Assembly: GCA_036399175.1 (NCBI GenBank)
Contig: DASWNP010000009.1
Location: 1 to 13,048 of the forward strand
DNA from: DASWNP01 sp036399175
Lineage (GTDB): Bacteria; Acidobacteriota; Blastocatellia; Pyrinomonadales; Pyrinomonadaceae
Direction of reading: 5' to 3'
Length of the DNA stretch: 13,048 nt
The notes under the pieces were generated by a model, which saw nothing but the letters and a program-made list of their open reading frames with translations, had not been told where the DNA came from and searched no databases. Every line of letters starts with the position of its first letter. Positions within the stretch are counted from its first letter, which is position 1. A program made the translations under genes and the position numbers. Of the stretch, positions 11,739 through 13,048 are shown piece by piece.

Positions 11739-12953
11739 TCACGCCGCCGCCACGGTAAGGGAGTGCTCCTCCGTCAGCGGGGTGCGCTCGGCGTCAGTTG
11801 AACTACTGTGGATGGAGCCCCGGCGCTCGCGCAACATTCCGCCGCGCCGCCCGTCGAGCACCGCGCGCATCTCGGCGACGATTGACAGTGCGATCTCGGC
11901 GGGCGAGTTCGCCCCGATGTCCAGACCCGCCGGTGAATGAAGGCGTGCCAGGCCCGTCTCGTCGAGGCGGTACGCGTCTTCTTTCAACGCCAACTCACTC
12001 AGCATCCGTTCAGTCCGTTTGCGGGGGCCCATGACCCCGATGTAGCGGGCGGGTGAGGCTAGAAGGAAGCTGAGCAACGCCAGATCATGCGAGTAGTTGT
12101 GCGACATTAGAAGCGTCAGGGTGCGTCGCGTAATGCTGATCTGCGCTGCGGCGTCCTCGGGTCGCGCGAGCGTAACCCTGTCTGCCATAGCGAATCGTGA
12201 ACGGCTAACGGGGCGCGCCTGCGGGTCAACGACCTCGGTCTGCCATCCCAGCGCGCGGGCTAGCTCGACGACCGGCAGCGCATCACGCCCCGCCCCGAAA
12301 ACGACGAGGTGGACAGGCGGCAAAAGCGTCTCCACGAAGACCTTCAAGGTGCCGCCCGCGACCTCGCAGACTCTGGCAACGGCCGACTCAGCCCGCGCCG
12401 TCACGCTCGCGTCACTCTCGATAAGCAACGCCGCCTCGTCGCTCAAGTTCTCGCGGCCAGCCTCGCCGCCTTCGTCAATGAAGAGCCGCGCGCCGATTGC
12501 GACGCGCGCGGCTGCGAAGGCTGAGTCCGAAGGCGCGTGCTGGCAGACAGTTGCGACCGTCATGGGCGAGCCATCCGCATGCGACTCGCATGAACGCCTC
12601 AGTGCTTCGAGGTAGAGCGACTCCGGCGCGAGCGGCTCGACCAGCACGCGCACGACTCCGTTGCAGCCGAGCCCCAGCCCCCAGGCCATTTCGTCGCTCG
12701 TCGATGCAGTGTCGTATTCGACGAGCACAGCCTTGCTCGCCTTGATGACGCGCTTCGCGTGCTCGATAACGTCGCCCTCCAGGCAACCGGCGCTGATCAT
12801 GCCCGTGCTCGAGCCATCTTCGCAGACCAGCATCCGCGCGCCCGGCCGCCGGTATGAAGAGCCTTCGACGCTCACGACCGTCGCCAGGGCGCAACGCACA
12901 CCCCTCGCGTTCGCCCCGTCGAACGCTTCGACTAATGCTCGCACTTCGTTCAC
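11739..12953 (-). CDS. xdhC: XdhC/CoxI-family molybdenum-hydroxylase maturation protein
   Basis: This 404-residue protein has both family domains. The N-terminal XdhC/CoxI part shows RRPGARMLV (36-43), GMISAGCLEGDV (51-62) and WGLGLGCNG (91-99). The C-terminal Rossmann part shows VVFGAGRDALPV (217-228), MSHNYSHD (283-290), YIGVMGPRKR (304-313) and GLDIGANSPAEIALSIVAEM (343-362). Known XdhC proteins bind the molybdenum cofactor, promote its sulfuration and insert it into xanthine dehydrogenase-type enzymes in the cytoplasm. The start is GTG at 12953 with GGGAGGTGA five bases upstream, 14 bases after the stop of a molybdenum-enzyme large subunit; the cytidylyltransferase follows. The last 35 residues are low in order and not part of the conserved domain. 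Confidence 0.92.
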   Translation of the reverse strand: MNEVRALVEAFDGANARGVRCALATVVSVEGSSYRRPGARMLVCEDGSSTGMISAGCLEGDVIEHAKRVIKASKAVLVEYDTASTSDEMAWGLGLGCNGVVRVLVEPLAPESLYLEALRRSCESHADGSPMTVATVCQHAPSDSAFAAARVAIGARLFIDEGGEAGRENLSDEAALLIESDASVTARAESAVARVCEVAGGTLKVFVETLLPPVHLVVFGAGRDALPVVELARALGWQTEVVDPQARPVSRSRFAMADRVTLARPEDAAAQISITRRTLTLLMSHNYSHDLALLSFLLASPARYIGVMGPRKRTERMLSELALKEDAYRLDETGLARLHSPAGLDIGANSPAEIALSIVAEMRAVLDGRRGGMLRERRGSIHSSSTDAERTPLTEEHSLTVAAA

Positions 12954-12967
12954 AAGCTCACCTCCCT

Positions 12968-13048
12968 CTACAGCAGCTTATCCGGTGTGATTGGCAGTTC
13001 CCTGATGCGTTTGCCCGTGGCGTGGAAGACGGCGTTGGCGATGGCCGC
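12968..13048 (-). CDS. Molybdopterin-binding large subunit of a xanthine dehydrogenase-family enzyme, C-terminal end only
   Basis: These are the last 26 codons and the stop (TAG at 12968-12970) of a gene entering from the right edge. The translation AAIANAVFHATGKRIRELPI then TPDKLL is the typical C-terminus of molybdenum hydroxylase large subunits (AIANAxFHATGxRxRxLPITPxKLL), whether xanthine, aldehyde or isoquinoline-type. Too little is present to say which substrate. It lies 14 bases before xdhC, so the three genes form one operon: enzyme, chaperone, cofactor cytidylation. Confidence 0.85.
   Translation of the reverse strand, partial: AAIANAVFHATGKRIRELPITPDKLL

Noticed and set aside
1..13048. 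tRNA or rRNA genes as an integration target
   Set aside because: I saw no cloverleaf-like segment or conserved rRNA stretch on either strand; a covariance search would be needed to exclude a degenerate one.

Overview
The window is GC-rich (lower between about 9.7 and 10.6 kb) and looks like a chromosomal stretch of a soil-type bacterium, most likely an acidobacterium of the Blastocatellia type. The taxonomic guess is inference. It rests on three things: an ECF sigma factor coupled to a FecR-type anti-sigma protein with a long periplasmic tail, a remnant of a VWA-type secreted protein with a Gly-rich linker and the ELRRRYSLGYYP signature, and the xanthine-dehydrogenase-type operon.

Layout. 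(1) 1-2584, minus strand: ECF sigma factor and its membrane anti-sigma factor, overlapping by ATGA; the anti-sigma gene runs off the left edge. (2) 2585-3120: no intact gene, but the truncated 5' part of an IS200/IS605-family transposase. (3) 3121-5211, plus strand: a tightly overlapped module of a small HTH protein, a ParA ATPase, a winged-helix protein and a small CxxC/CxHxH protein. The last two reading frames are split exactly at a (CCCAA)n/(TTGGG)n inverted pentanucleotide repeat, and the loss of a single repeat unit would fuse them. (4) 5212-7452: an AT-rich spacer, a short orphan reading frame, a secreted protein carrying protein-kinase-like catalytic motifs (HxDxKxxN and DxG), and a frameshifted, 5'-truncated VWA-protein remnant. 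(5) 7475-10612, mostly minus strand: a SAM-dependent methyltransferase, a six-helix membrane protein, a dense block of nested palindromes, a hypothetical protein of lower GC content, and an AT-rich cruciform. (6) 10613-13048, minus strand: an operon holding the tail of a molybdenum hydroxylase large subunit, XdhC, and a MocA-like nucleotidyltransferase fused to a GNAT acetyltransferase.

How the parts work together. The two ends are coherent operons: extracytoplasmic stress signalling on the left, and molybdenum-enzyme maturation on the right (large subunit, XdhC chaperone, cofactor cytidylyltransferase). The middle 8 kb has an accessory character: an insertion-sequence fragment, a partition-like module without ParB, pseudogene fragments, palindromic repeats and unrelated single genes. 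Two AT-rich sites at about 5.3 and 10.4 kb share a 15-base and a 9-base block in the same orientation and might mark the ends of an acquired segment.

The most interesting points are the ParA/winged-helix module with its repeat-controlled reading frame and G-quadruplex-capable inverted array, and the secreted kinase-like protein.
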